DNA of 64,000 nucleotides from Acanthornis magna (Eukaryota; Chordata; Aves; Passeriformes; Acanthizidae). Made by a program: the position numbers and the translations under genes. This document shows positions 1-15,339 of this stretch, piece after piece. The stretch is from assembly GCA_036785705.1 (NCBI GenBank), contig JAWUZG010000332.1:2790001-2854000 (forward strand), read 5' to 3'. The notes below the pieces were generated by a model. That model was not told the DNA's origin, ran no database searches, and worked only from the letters and a program-made list of their open reading frames with translations. How positions within the stretch are numbered: position 1 is the stretch's first letter; every line of letters begins with the position of its first letter.

Positions 1-518
1 TGCACAAAGCCACGCAAGCACCACTGTCCCAGCTCTGACCCCACCAAACCATCGCTGCTGGGCGTGCTGTCCCCAGGGCTCCTGGTGCTGCAGCCACCTG
101 TGAGCACGTCCAGCACTTCAGGCAAACACCCCAGAGCCTCTGCACATGGCCCTCCTCACATCCAGCGCCTCCAGCACCTCCTGGTGCTCTGTGCTCCACA
201 GTGAGTTAACCTGAAATTAATTCAATGAGCAAAGGAAAAAAAGCCTGGTGGTCTTCTAGCCCTGTGGGACCCCTGATTGGGAGCAGCTCCATGGAGAGGT
301 CACTGCACCCACGGAGGTGTGGCAATCAATGAGTGTTAAAATTAAACTCTCCGTGCCCAGAATGACCTGGCTCGGGTTCTGCTGCCCCTGCGTGTTTCAG
401 GTTATTCCCTAACTTGCTAAAGCCTAATGACAACAGACTTTTGACACAAGTGCTTTCCAGGCTTCTCACTTTTGAGAGTGCAACAGTCCTTCCAGAAGGT
501 AAAAGACCTTGAAACTAC

Positions 519-544
519 AAAAAAAAAAAAAAAAAAAAAAAAAA
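519..544. repeat. Poly(A) tract, about 26 A
   Basis: An uninterrupted run of A on the plus strand. No retroposed body was recognised upstream of it, so simple slippage expansion is the plain explanation. Confidence 0.95.
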
Positions 545-3177
545 GGCTCAAAGAACACTCTATTTTACACACTCCAAAGAGTAACATTTGGACATAATAT
601 GCTACCGTCTTTCAAAACTACATTTGGACAAAGTACTCAGTGACATGATACAGATTTTTTTTTTTAATAAGCAATATGTTAGATCCCAGAACACTTCGTT
701 TTCTTTGACGTTCACAGAGGAAAAAGGAAAAGCTGTTAATTCTACAGCAGCATTAAAAAAAAAAACACAAAAAACCCCAAAAAACATCTCCAGTGTTTTG
801 TCCCAAATGACCATAATTAGAATTATTTTGAACAGAAAAGACTGGGTGCTTGCTTCTCTGAAGCAGAAGAACACTGAAAAGAAACTAAAATGCTACTTTA
901 TTTGTTCACCAAACTGCAGGTACTGTTTTAATTTCTTTGCAACCCACTGCTAATATTCTCCAGCAGCTACAGCTCAGCTTTGGAGCACCTTATAACTAAC
1001 GATGTGTGGACTGACAACCAAACAAAGCTCACGATGTTGTAAATGAAGCAATCAAATTGTCACAAACTAACAGGCTGGTGGATTAGACCAACAGCTCAGT
1101 CCTTAGTGTCTTTCTGAAATGACACCTGGGAAAATACCTGCTCATCTCCCTGCAGCCTGAGCAGAAACTCAGCCGAGCTATTTCCTCATGAACATCAGTT
1201 TTAGAATTCCCTAGACATTGCTCCAAAAAAACCATGAAGTCTGAAGAAGAGTCTGAGACATCTCAAGAGCAAAAAGCATTGCCCAGAAAAACAAAGACGC
1301 CTAATTATGAGGTCAGAAAAAACTTGCATGACAAGATCATGATAGCATTTTAAAATGACTCCAGGCAGCACCAGGGACCTCCCGTGTCACAGGGGGCTCC
1401 AGATACACTTCACACCTTTGTTCTAGCTCCAGTATTTAATCTGGAAGTTAATACTGCACAGGAAAATGCAACACAATAGTACAGGTTAAGGTTCAATTTT
1501 GAGAGGTTTTTCAGCCCAGAGATTACCACAGTATTTAACTGAACACTGCATGTAATGTTTCAAATGCTTACATTTGTCTTCTGATGATCTACTCGTATTT
1601 TAACATATTTATAGAAAATTGACTTTTTTTTTCCAATGCTATGAGACACAACAAATGCACTTGATACAGTTGTGCCCTGTCCTAACTCCACTGCAATATT
1701 CCCTCCTTGGAATATTCCTCCTCTTTGGAATTCCCCTTGCAGGGCAAATCCAGGTTTCCCAACAGGAACAATCCTTTGGGAACTGCTCCATTCTGCCATC
1801 CCAGCCCACGTGTTCTGTAGTGGTTGCAGCTGATATATTTACCATTTCATCTAATGTTTCATCCAAATTTTCATACCTGAAAATGCAATTTAGAATAAAT
1901 GGTGTTCTTTAGGGGGGGAAGGGAGTGTTTGTGTGGAATTATTCTCCTTTAATATCTGCTTATGGATACAGATACATCAGAAAAGCTGCTGGAGAACAGT
2001 AGCATTAATAAAAGGCTGGTTTCCATGGAGAACAAAAAAGGTCAAATCATAATTTATTGAAAAGAATTCAACTCCATCAGTTAAGACTGATACACACTTT
2101 GGAAAATAATTAAAAAATGGCACCTATGCCAATTGCTTACATGGCTTATGATCTGAAACTTGAAGGCAACATCTCAGGTAAAAGCTCTCATGGAAATACA
2201 TTTTTATTGCAAATAAGAAGTTGATGGGAAGATAAAGCAGGTGAAAGAGCTACAGGAAAGAGCTGCATGTCATGCACTCGTGGGGTGAGGTGTGCACAGA
2301 GAATTTAATTTCTGTAATTAAATGTCAGGCTACATAAAGCAAGAATATAATTAGTTCAGCATAATTTAGTGCCATTCAGATGGAACTGGAGCCTTGTGTA
2401 CTCACCAAACAATTTGTACTAAAACAACACAAGCTGTTCAAACAAATTGACATTTTTAATTCCTACTCGTAACAGACCTTTATTATCAGCTTCTGAGATA
2501 AGATGTTTATTACGAATACAGAATCTTCCAAAATACTTTGGAAGGATGAGAGTAGAAAATGCCAAAGCCATCTATCACAAAATAATCAAGTCAAGATAAC
2601 ACTGCAATAGTATGCATTCTCTTGTTAGGATCACCTATAGAGAGCTAACACTACAGAAAAAAAAAGGCAAATAAAATCCTAAATTTTAAAAATTAATAAT
2701 TTAACTGGGTTACCCAAAATCCCCTGTACTGTAAAGAGATCTGGGCACTTAAAAAGAGGTGGAAAATATAAGGGAAATCTGCTGGGCTTGACACTGTTTT
2801 TGAGATACCCCCTTCTTGCATTATTAAAACTCCCCAAGCCACTCAAGAACCGAACTATTTTAATGTCCGTGATGAAAGCATTTCATACCAACACCCTTAA
2901 TTAATAAGAAATACTTCTATAAGGACCCTTACACTCAGAGAAGATGCATTAAGTACCAATGGTCTTGAATTTAATCCATATCTGAAATTCTTACCCAAGG
3001 AAAAGAACTTCAAGGGATAAAGATTCAGACAAGAAAAAAGAACAACCACACCCATGCAGAAATTAAAGTTTTGTTAACTGATGCAAAATGCAATCCAGTT
3101 AGCAATTTCCTGGTTTTAGCTTTACTCAGGGCGTTACTGGATCAGCTTATGTTCCAAAGTTTGCATTGATGCTGTTT

Positions 3178-3300
3178 AAAAAAAAAAAAACAAAAAAAAC
3201 AAACAACCACCAAAAAACAAACAAAAAAAAAAAAAAACCAAAGAAAACCAACCAAAAAAAAAACCCCAACCCCACAAACAACAGAACAAAAAACAATAAT
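3178..3300. repeat. A-rich low-complexity tract with C interruptions
   Basis: About 120 bp made almost only of A and C on the plus strand (runs of A interrupted by caa, acc and ccc). This strand asymmetry gives an artificial 73-codon phenylalanine-rich frame on the minus strand, which I do not call a gene. Confidence 0.95.
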
Positions 3301-6300
3301 CTTCATCACACTCAAAGCAAGTAACCCTGCATTTTATGCATTTATTGCTAATTACATTTGGAATGTGAATCATGTTGCTCTCTAGCCTTAATCTCATTTA
3401 AGAAAAGATTAACCTTTCTTGACTTTTCACCACAGAATCAACTCTTGAGAATGACATGAGAATGGACACAGGACACTCACACATCCTGTTAAAGGTTACA
3501 GCACATTTCCAATTACTCTTATATTGCTGTATCAGACTACATGATCTATTTACAAGGGAGAATTTCTGCATTTCATTAAATCCTAATTAGAAAATACTCA
3601 AGGATGTGTCAGAACAGTCCATTTCTGTGCAAGACAGAAAATGTTTGGATTGCTGACGCAAATTACTTCAGCTCTGCAGCATCGGAAGCTGCATAAAGAC
3701 TCTTGTGGCTAAATATCTAAGGTAAAACCTGGCTAAAATATTAAAATAACCTGAAACACATCTCTAGCAAATGAGCAATGCTGACAGTGAACATGACTTC
3801 ACTGAATGAAGCAGAGCACTGTTCCCCTCCAGAACGATATTCCCAAAGGAGCCATTTGAAATTAGGCTTCCTATCTGACCAATACTTAGCCCCATATATA
3901 TTCTCGTATTTTGAATACGCCACAAAGGTTCTTATGCTTCCCACTTCAAGACTGAGTTCATTTTTATTTTTAAATATCTACAAGGGGGAAGGGTGCGAAG
4001 GAGTGTTGATAGCTCGGAACTGGTTACACAAGCACACCAATAAAAAGGGAGGAATTCTTCCAGCAAACAGTTCACGCACAGATGCCGTGGCCTCGAATTT
4101 ACAGGAAACCCACAGCCATCAAAGGGGAGCGTTGCAGGGAGCCAGAACGCGAGCTGGTGCACCACCAGTGACACACTGGCTCAGGCATTCCGCATTTGAG
4201 GAAGGAACTGGAAAACCATGAGCTCTGGAATTCCTGCCAGCCGCTTCCTCCCGGCCAGACACCGCACAGCTCTGCCTTCCACCTGTGTCTCACCCAGGGC
4301 AGTGCAAAAATCACTGTGAACCGAGCTGTTCCTCGGAGCTGAGCTAAGCCCGGCAGGGGGAAGGGATTAAGATGTGTCCTCATGCTCCAAAGTGGCTTTG
4401 TGACGAGCAGGGCAAGGCGCCTGAGCAGAACACACAGTGTAAGGTAACCAGTTGTGTTTTGGGCTCTCTCCCTGCCAAATACTTTCTTAAGCTAATATTG
4501 ATACTTTAACCACAGCTCAAATTCTCTGACTGAAGTAAATATGCCTTTATAGTGGATTGCTTTTTCTGGACATTTGCCACTCCAGACATTATCCTTCGCT
4601 AATGACAGAAATGGGACTAGCCCTTGTCAAGGCACTGCTTAAGAACACACATTCTGCTTTTTCTCCCTGTGAGCACAGAATATGGAAAGCATTAACTTAT
4701 TGAACTATACACAGCAAATATGCCTTTAAAAATTAAGCATTTTAGCTTCTTTTGGTACATTTAATTCTCATCTCCAGGTACTTTCTGAAGTATTATTCTC
4801 ACATGCCCTTGAGTTTAGACCTCATTTCATCTCTGCAGAGCTCCCAAGAAGCAGATCTTGTCAGACAGTTATTTGATTCGTCACACTCCAGTGAGTGAGA
4901 TGGATTGTGCCCCTGATCTTACAGCTCCAAGTGAAACGACACGTTTCCTGCAGATTATGGAACTATAGATCAACACTGAGCATAGCTCTGGGGTGCCTGC
5001 ACAAACAGCCCACAGGATTCCTTCAGCCTCTTACTCCTCAACTTGGGCATTTCCCTTAAAAATTATTACAAATAAAACCCGATTAGCCTAACTATAAATA
5101 GAATATCAAGATTCACTGTCTGTTTTTGTTTTGTTGCTGGGGTATTTTTATTTAACTATGGCTCTTTATCCATTAACAAGAGCCTGTCAGCTTTAACTGG
5201 ATGCAAACTGTGATGCCAAAGCAATCATTTAATCTCCAATAATTCAGACTAAGAAAACATGCAGATACCATCACTGTTCCTCTGAGGTGACATCATAACA
5301 ATGCATCAGAAAAGAAAGAGATCATGGCTACAAGCAAGTCATGGTGATGCCAAGCCCATCACCACAGCTGTCAGTAAAACCTCACAGGACCACTTGTCTT
5401 CAGCAGCTGTTACTACATATTAACATTAAAAAGCCTTTACGTTTCCTTCAGAGAACAGCGTAAAATACCTGATTCTTAAATTTCTGAAGTAGCTGGAAGT
5501 TAAGGAGTTCACTGCTATTTCTTTAAGGACACTTTGCTACATCAAGTTTCCAAAATTCTCCCAATCTGCTGTCATTATTAAAACTGGCTACTGAATATCA
5601 GAAGCAGTTCCGATGAAAGTCACCACAAATGAGCAGAGTCTTGAAGAGCAGACATTAAATCCGTGTGGGAGATGAGCTCTTCTCCCAATCCGGCCACAGC
5701 TCTGTGATACACAGGCAACACTGCTCATTTTAATCACTCAGTGTTTGTATTGTCTGCTCTGGACAGTGCCTTTCTATGAATATGTGATACCTGGCAAGAA
5801 AATAAGCCACGTACAAGAAACGCAGAGTTTCAGGGAGAGCAGGGAGATCTCCCCTGTCAGCAGCTCCCTCTCACTGTGTCTGAGCAGCTTTGCACAGCTT
5901 CAGGCAGTTCAGCTCAGGGTGAGGCTGAAGGGGAATTGCCAATGCCCACATGCACAACTCTCACAGAGTTCTCAAGACTCACAGACAGTCACAAACACTG
6001 AGTTTCCACTCATTTTGAAACTCCATCAACATTCAGAATCCTCCTGGAGATAATTACATGACTCTTTCAGAAGGGAGGAGAACAAAGACAAACTCTGAAA
6101 TCCATATATACTCTTCTCATAGTTCATAGTTAATTTCCCATATTATGCATTGGATATTTAAATGATCAGCCAATGAACACATTTCTTGGTGTTCTTCAAT
6201 TGCAGGGTCCAGAACTATAATAGGGAAGATCAAAAAGTCACAAACCATTAGGAAGATCCATGCAGAAAGTGACTTCATTACAAGAGAGTCACGCAGAGAT

Positions 6301-9300
6301 GATTTTCTGTTTTGGGATTTGGGTTTTGTGGGAGGTTGTTTTGATTTGTGCTGTTTTTCTACCTTTTTTTTTTATTTATTTGAATCGAAGATTGCAAACG
6401 CAATATTGGATAATACAAGTCACCAGCCCCTGCTGCTCCTATTGCATTATTTCTGATGACTAAGAATAGCCTTTTGCAAATTACCGTAATTTCAAAAAGG
6501 ATAGGAATGAAACAAAACATCTCATCCATACATCTTTCTCCCATGCCTTTTATTGCCTTCTACTTTTCCACACATAACCTGAAGTGAAAAAACCTCAAAT
6601 TGTGTTTTTGTTCATTCAGTCAGAATTTAAATTTCAAAGATAGCAGATGACAGCACTACATTCCCAGTCTTCTGTGGAAAGAAAATGCAGTTACTGAAGC
6701 CACTCTGTATACAGAGCATACAAAATATCACTTCTCTCAGCAAGCAGCCAAGCAATAGCTAAACAGACAGCAATTTCTTAAATTCAAGTCCTGTCCTGCA
6801 CATCAGGAGTCAGAACTTCCACTGCAGGGGAAAAAAAGTGCCATTATCCAAGCTGCTATTGTGAGAAAGCACCACCTTCTGTGTAGCCAAACTTACAAAA
6901 CCCTATGATGGATTTCTGGTTCTCACTACTTGAAAAAGGTTGGTCTTCACCTAAAGACCTAAAATATTTAATTAAATGGCCATTGACATCATAGGAAGAA
7001 AAAATTTTGGTTTGCCCACAAGAGGAACTAAAACCAAATTCTTCTTTTCTGAAAAGTTTAAACAAGGATTCTATAAAAGAACAAAGTAGGATCAAACTGT
7101 CATCAAATGATTCTATGTGTGAAATGAAAAAAATACCAAAACAAACCACCCAACAATTCAACTACAATGGAGGTACAAGTATATTTACAAACAAGGGCTG
7201 AATTCAGATAATGGCCTGTTAACCAGCCTGACCTATTTCCTAAATGCAAGACTTAATTCCCATTTAGAGCCAGATGCTCGTTAGCTCATTTTCAAGGTGA
7301 CTTTCCCTCATCTCTAACCTACACATTGGTTCATCTTTGAATTACTGCCAGACTCTGAGTTTCACTAATAGCTTACACAAAAGGAAGATTTTTCATTTCA
7401 GTTGAACTGACTCTGCAAAATCTTTTGGTATATCTGAGAACAGACATTAGTGATTTAACTGAATCCTATAACAACTGTATCTATAGATACAAAGACAGGT
7501 AGCTTCACACAAATGTTGATAAATATTTAGAAATGCAAACATTTGTTCTGTGCTGTTTGTGACACATCTCTGGCTTTACAACTCACATCTGTCAAATATC
7601 ACAGACGTGGCTTTGAAAATATTCACAATGCCCCCACCAAGCAAAAATGTCAATAAAATGCAGCTTCAATAAATGAATAAATCAAAGGACAAGTTGCCTG
7701 ATAACAGTAAATAAAGTTTGCTGGAGCAGTCAAATTATTCTTCTTTGTGCTTTACCCAAGGAGGTTTTGCACATCAATGCTTCAGGTGTCATATCACCCA
7801 ACAACAAATGTAAACTGAATTCAATCAACTAAAGTGGCTGGTTTCCATTTCAGCTTGTGCAACATTATACAGAAAGGCCCCAATCTTCTTAATGGGGCTT
7901 GTGTAGCTCTGGGTGTCTCATCAGGACAGCAAACAGAAAAGTGAATTTTGGTCACCAAAAAAATCCAAATAATAGAAGCAGGAAGAAATAAAAGCCCAGA
8001 GGAACCAGCTGTTTTCTTACAGCAAATTCTGTAATGAATAGGGATCTCCCAAATACTGTTTATACTGAAAAATTCACTGATAAAGCTGTGCTTGCCTAAA
8101 CACCTCCAGCTACTGCAAGTTTTAAACATCCAAAAGAACCTCCACAGCCACAGCAGTTAAATACACACATTTATAACTCTGCTGTTGGGAAACACACCAG
8201 CCAAGCACCATTTCCTCCCCTGTGCTCCATCCTCTCCATGCAGGGAGTTTGTGCAGGGATCTGCACTCTCCTCACAGCCCAGGGGTGGCACCTGGGCACT
8301 GCCCTCGCTCCTGAGCATCCCCTGGGTACCAAAGGTGCAGCAGAACAGCATCCCAGGGCACAGAGAGAGGTGTGACCATGCAAACAGCAGCATCTCCTGC
8401 TGGCAAACCCAACTGCTGCTCATGTGGGGAAATACCCACACCAAAACCAAGAAGCTTCTATTCAGCCTAACAAGTATTATTTCACAAACCCCTTTCAACT
8501 ACTTCCCTGTACACCTAATGAATCTTTGAGAGCTCTGTCGCATCCACAGTGCATCTGTTCTGTACTCTAATTTCCCCTGTCTGAAGCAGGATTTCTGATG
8601 TGCCCGTGCCCTGTAGCTCACTCCTCTCTGTGTTTCTGATCACATCCCAGCCTGGCTGTGCAGCTGCCCCCTGGGATCACACAGGTCACTGCAGTTATCA
8701 CCTGTGCCCAGGCAGCCAAAAGGAACAGCTCAGACTGTGTGGGTTCAGCCTCCCCCTTTAAAGCAATTCTGCTCAGACTGAGACCTTGTGATGGCTTCTC
8801 AAAAGCCAAAGGCTTCGGGAGCTCTTTTCCCCTTCCCCTCCTAAATGCGAAGAGGAGGTACAAACACATCCTGTCCTTAGGCACAAAAATAGACATTTAC
8901 CTTCCAAATAAACACTGCTACTTTATTCGGGAAACTTTTATGAAGTCAAAAGGTGACAGAAGTAGCAGCTTTTTTACAGGAAAGGAAGATGCACCAAACG
9001 AAGAGCTTTTAAAAATAATTTCGGCAAAATAGACTGAATCAGTAGAAGTCTGTGAATCTTTGCACACAAAATAATTACAATTAATCAGACCCTTTTGTCC
9101 AAAGGTTACAATTATCACTCATTTGCTGTGAGCTATTAAATTAATCATCCTAAAATGAGGCAGTTTTTCAATAAGAAATTGTTGATCTGTAGACAAAAGT
9201 AAGGTGAACGTCTACAGGGAAGGCTTTTAACACACTTTGTACTTCAAGAGAATGAAAACTAAATAGAATATTTATTCTTCTAAATTCTCAGATAGTTAAT

Positions 9301-10411
9301 ATGGACAAATTGAGCAGCTGGCTTCCTGCCTAAACAAATACAAGAAAACTGTTTGGGTTATTTGGCTAACTGGATTTTAAAAAGCCCAGAAGAAAAACAT
9401 ACGTAGGTTTCCAAAAGCAACCATTCCGAATATTTACATTACAAGGCTCTATGTCCCTGCTCACCTCTGAGGAATGGTCATTAACTTATCCCCCTGCCCC
9501 ACTATTTCCCACCTCCTTTGGGCAGCAGTGGGGTTTCTGCACAGCTGAGCTTGTTCCTCACTTCACAGGGCTCGCTCAGCCTCAGTGCTGGGCTGGCAGG
9601 AGCAGCATGGACAAGATTCCCCAGACAAGATTTCCCGGACAAGATTTCCCTGCCGCAGGCACCTGCAGAAGTGTTCTGTGACTGTACTGTTCTTGTCCCG
9701 TTCATCCCAACACTTCCCAATTGAATGGCAGCAGGAAAAGCTCTGTCAGCTCTTTGCAGAGGGCACATCAGCCGAGGGAGGGTCACTGATAAGGGGCGCA
9801 GACAAAATCCGTTCTTATCTGTCCCTCTGATAATTCTGCAAACAAGGGAGAAGCTGCAGAACCAGGCTTTAAAGTCTGTCTGCCTTTTTAGGATGAGAAA
9901 AAACCCCAAACAGCTGTACTCTCTTTTCTATTTAAAGACTGGCTGAAGTTTTCTGCATCACAAGCTCACTAATAGCAGAAATCCATTCTGAAGTGAAGCT
10001 GATGAGCAAACCTCCTCCTAAAATGCCTCAGCATAAGTCAGAGATGTAATCTCATCTCCTTTTTAAGTTTATATTTACTTTTCTATTTCTCTGCATAATC
10101 TCTTTTTGCAGCAAGCTAAGAGGGTTATTTTTAACATACAGACTGTATCTAAAAATGCAGTGATTACCTTCCATCAGATGAAATTACAATTTAAAAATAA
10201 ATAGGGAAAAAAACAGACAAATCTAGTAACACTTGTATATAGAATCTGTTTGATAGAGATCTATAAATAGTCTGTAAAATTCACAAAATAGATATGTGAA
10301 AATAAGTTTACATTAAGGTATACAAAGGAAAATGTTAAGTCTATCTGGCCTTAGATTATTTAAAAATTAAGCAGCAAAGTAAAAGTTGCACACTCCCTAA
10401 CCCAGAAGAGA

Positions 10412-10437
10412 GATGCCATGGCAACTACACCTTTGAT
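10412..10437 (+). promoter_or_regulatory. Candidate RFX X-box next to a TCF/LEF-like site
   Basis: gatgccatggcaac at 10412-10425 differs by one base from the palindromic RFX X-box GTTGCCATGGCAAC. It is followed six bases later by ctttgat at 10431-10437, the core of a TCF/LEF site. The pairing within 26 bp is suggestive of an enhancer but has not been tested for conservation. Confidence 0.3.
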
Positions 10438-13400
10438 TTTGCATTTCTGTGGTACAGGCAATGAACACTTTATATCCAGAGTCCAAACCAATATCAGAAA
10501 AAAATAATAAATTATAACCAAGTCAAAGTTGGGCTAAAAAAACAACCAATGGAAACAGCAGAGATAACATAAACACCCAGTTGAGAGAATAGATCTATTT
10601 CTCCTATCGATAGATACGTCTTCTCATTGAAAAACAAAGCTTCATGGCTTACACCTTAACAGGCAGAACAGGCTCCTTGGGAAAACAGCACTTTTATCAC
10701 CTATATATTTTCCCATTTTCACATTTATATAGACAACATTTGTAAAAGCAGGTTAGATTTATGCCATTAATCAATATTCTAACATTTCTAACACTATAGA
10801 AGCGATTTTTCATTTTAGTGCTGCAGTTTTTTAGAAAAGCTATTTTAAATTTCTAAAGCCGTAGAGGTTAATGCCTTAATCAGCCTGTTAAAACAAATCC
10901 GTATCTATTTTATGTTTATGATTTTGAAAATATCAATGTTTAATGCTCTTGCAAGACTCCAGGAATACTTCCACCTCCAGGAATGCTGACACCTCGAGTC
11001 AATCTGCACTGACAAGTCACCACCTCAGTCCATACTCCAGCTGTGGAGGTGAAGGAATACCAGCTACCATTTAATACTAAAATCCTGCCCCTAAAACCTT
11101 GCAACCCCTCACAGGACTCATAACTCAGATGGAAATGCTCCACAGGAACTCCTGATCACCTGCACGGAGTCAGCCCCACAACCCACCCCAGGCAAAGGAG
11201 GCTCTGCACAAAATCCACCTCTCCCTCCCTGTCACTCACCTCCAAACTCCTCCTGTGTTCCCAAAGATTTTTCCCCACACTTAACCAACATTTCTAGTTA
11301 ACTTTTATCTAATTTTACATCTACTGACAAATATTTTCTCATCTGCCGCAACAGTTCTGCTTCACAAGATTTTCCCAGTGCACACTGATGAACAGCATCA
11401 CATGGCTCATTCCCATTACCCAAACACGTTGGAATGGACAAAGAAAACTATGAGCTTGCAAAACTCTAATTTCACACAACATTTACTGAGACACAGGACA
11501 CAGGCTTGGGAGACAATCTTTGCTAGCAAGAAGTCAAATGAGAAAAAAAAAACAAAGTGACAAGGAATTGACAAACTCAATCATTTTATTCAAAGGTAGC
11601 CAGAAGATTTCCAAAGCTTGAAAGGAGGATCTTGACTCATCTCAGCTTCTCAGGAAAAGCAGAGACTGGCCAAGCTGTGGAGTACCTTTTCTGTTTGTCT
11701 GAATAGAAAACTAAAACCATAAATACCCTCCACCACTAGGCACAGCCTATACTCTACATCAAAGGAAAATTCAAATTTACTCCTCAGAAAATGTCTACCT
11801 GGATTGGGACAGTCTGTTTCTTTTCCTGTGGCCCAAATACCACTCAGAAAACATTCTTGTGAATTAAATACTACGTTCAATTATGTCTCATTACTATAGA
11901 AGCAGCAGACTTTTCTCAGAATCCAACATTCACAGTCTCTACTCTCAGGAGATTTTTTTTAATCACCAGGGAGAGAAAATTCTGCTCAGAATTTCCTGGG
12001 ACAGCTTACAGCCATCTGAATGCTAAATTCTCCTCCTGATTCGTCTGTCAAAGCCATTCCCAGAATTTTTATGAAACACCTTAGCAAAGCTCCATCTGTT
12101 TTGTGGCAAAACAGCAGAACTTCACCAGAAGCACTGTAGCTCAGACTCTAAATCTGCATGTCTACCAGCTCACCTTAATTCAGAATAAAGTCACTGCAAA
12201 TGCACACGACCGACTTGCAGCTCGTGATATAAAAGTGTGGGCAAATGCTTTTAGATGCCACCCCCACACAGAGCCCAGTTTGCCCACAATCAGCATCCCT
12301 CTTCCTTGGAGAGCAGCTCTGACCTGGCACTCTCAGGGAACTGCACAGAAACAGCACAGAAAACCTGCACAGCAATCCAAACGAGATGTGAGGGGCAAAG
12401 CAAAACCCAGCAGCAAACCAGCCCCAAGAAATCGAGGCAAGGTTAGAAGACAAGCATTAAATAAGGGTCCAAAAAGTGCATCTAGTGCATCCTGATGACA
12501 AAAACACAGCTCCCTGACTAAGGAGTTGATTTCCCCCGTGCAAATCACACACCTTCCGAGTTATGGAGCTTTTCTCCATAGTCACTCAACAGCCCTGCTC
12601 CACCAGCCTCAGAATCGAAACTAGGGGCTGACTTTTAAAGATCCTTCTTTCCATCTTTATCTCTGTTATCCTGCAGGGAAAGGGACAAATCTCTTTCATT
12701 GTGCCCTACACTGCCTCTGTGCCCAGAGAGGATCCTCAAAGCCACACAAACAAAATAGCTCTCAGGATTTGCAGCAACTGCTATGGAAAATTAACTACCT
12801 TTATCAAGTTTGATATGGAAGTAGGTCATGAACTGCACCATGCAGCTGTATATGTTCCTGGAATTGATTAAAAATGTGAATATTTGGAATCAGTGTGCCA
12901 TAAAACAGCAGGGCTTGCAGAAGGAGCCTGGAGGACAGTGACAGCTCACAGCTGAGCAGTGGGGAGGTACTACAGGGTGCAGCCACAAATACAGCAAGGT
13001 GGCTACAGCGAAGAAAGACTGCATTTAAACAGAAGCACATTTTTCTCACTTTTAAGAGGCACACTATCTGTTTTCTATAGGCCTAGTTCTGAGCCCAGCA
13101 CGGAGTTTCATTAAAGGTGCAATTTATAGTCTCTCTCTGAACTCCAGTTACTCCTTCCCATTCTCCCTTTAGAAACTTTTCATGACTTCCAAGCCATGTA
13201 TTTTCACATCAAGTATTTCCTTGAGCACACCTTTCCCTGCAGCAACTGAACCTCAGTACTCTCAGTACTTGGAAGGCACATCAGTCTGGAAATTGAGCCT
13301 GACTTGAATGAGGCAGCCAATGAGACAAAGATGGATGGTTTGCCATCAGAACAACACGATCTGATCTCTGACAACACAAGCCTTGCCCATCAGGAGCTCA

Positions 13401-15339
13401 GACAGCTCTTTACAGATAACTTTCTGGAACATTAACTTCCACACTTGCAGTGTTTGACTGCCAGCAGCCAGACCACACAGATCACAGTTGGACAGAGCTT
13501 TCTGACTGTGCTCACTTCTGACAGAGACAATAACTTATCATATTTATGCATTTGTGATTTGTTTTGTGCTGTTAAACTGCTGCCAAACACAAGCCTGCTA
13601 TGTACATTCCTCTTTAATACCTTCAGGAATCCCAAGAACAAAGTCATCTTCAAAACATGCATGAATACCTCGCATATGGAGATCTTCAAAGACAGAAGAT
13701 TCCTCACCAGATTCTTTGCACAACTTTCAGCAGTTGTACATTTCCTTTTCGCGTCTTGAGTTGATGACAAGGAACAAGATGCCAGTTTTTCCAGGCACAG
13801 AAATACACTGCAAAGCACTCTCACACCATTCATGCGGTTGTTACAGACCTAACTCTTCTTCCTATGTGAGATCAAAACATTTCACACACAGCACTACATG
13901 AAAACAACAGAATTAAAAACATACTTCAAAGTCACCGAGTGTGTCAGTCATTATGGTATTTATGCATTTACACTGCAAATCTCTTCTACACATCTGGCCA
14001 TTTTAATGCTTTCATCTGGTTTTAAGAATGCTGAAAACTTCAAGGAATTCCTGTATGTTTCCAGGTAGCTCTGTTACCTCTCCAGCCTTTGAAGATTGTC
14101 ACACAATTCATACCTGTTCCTCCCTCCACTTCATCCCCAAAAGTTGCCAAAAGCACCAGGGTATTTTGTTACTGCTTGCACTGGAACACACAGCACTGCA
14201 GCACAGCACTGACTCCAGGATTACGTGCCCACAAGTTCTTGTGGTGACCTCTTAATGCCTCAGCTCAGAGGTTATGGTTTCCTCAGAACCACCTTCCAGA
14301 CCCTGCATATCCCTCTACGCAAACGGAGTCCTCAGTGGAGGGCACTGATGGCAACACAAAACTGAGATGCATTCTGTGCTTCTCAATTCCATTTGTCCTT
14401 TAGGAATGAAACACACCCAAAACCCAAAGTCTCAGACCAAACCAGAGACTCAGATGTCACCTCAAGTGAGCAGCTTTACTTCAGGGCAACACCTGCCTAT
14501 TACTTCCATACCTGGTTTAGCTGCTTCTTAGCGAGCAAATTCTCATTTAGGAAATAGATGTTTTTTAAGAGACAAGCCATGAATCTCGAGCACTAACAAG
14601 AGCCCACTTGACTGCTGACATTCAACCGAACCTTGACAAGAAATACATCAAAACCAACTCAGATTCACTCGGAATACTTTGGACATACTACTTACACCTT
14701 CCTAGGTTTAGTTTTTTTAGCCAACCCAAATGCATCAGAGTCACCCCTGTGACTTACAGTGTTGTCCTCCAGCCAAATGCTTCGTGTAAGCTCGTAACTG
14801 GTCAGCAAATAGTCCCACATTTCCATCTGGGGCTGCTGCAGACACAATTCCCAGCTTCCACAGCAGCTATTAAGCTCTGTGCCATGAGTCACGGACGATG
14901 CCTCTGCTTCCCATGGTGCAGGGAGCGGGAAAGGACATCTCTGTGTGGGAAAGAACTCTCCATCCGGGCAGCGTTTGGCATAGAAGTCTGCAAAGCTCTG
15001 CTCACAGTATTATTCTTGAAACACTAACCTGTAAGTGTTGTGCATTTACTAAAGAAATAGGTTTGATGGATTAATTCAAACAATCAGATTAATACAGCAA
15101 AATATAATTACTGACATGTAAATTGCAGGGATTCGCTTTTAGGGTAAGTTTTCTGTAACTTACACATGAGTAAAGAATGTGGGATTGTATTTACTGAAAG
15201 TTGAAACGTATAAGGAAATGAAAAATTGGAAAGATCAACTGGAAATGTCATTAGTATTGTGAGGGAACAAGAAATAAATAAAAGTCCAGTGACCAGAAAA
15301 TAAATCAAAGCACTCCATGAGGCTCTTTGGGAAGGGTTT

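Noticed and set aside
3176..3397. Phenylalanine-rich 73-codon minus-strand frame resembling membrane segments
   Set aside because: It is the translation of an A-rich low-complexity tract, not a protein.
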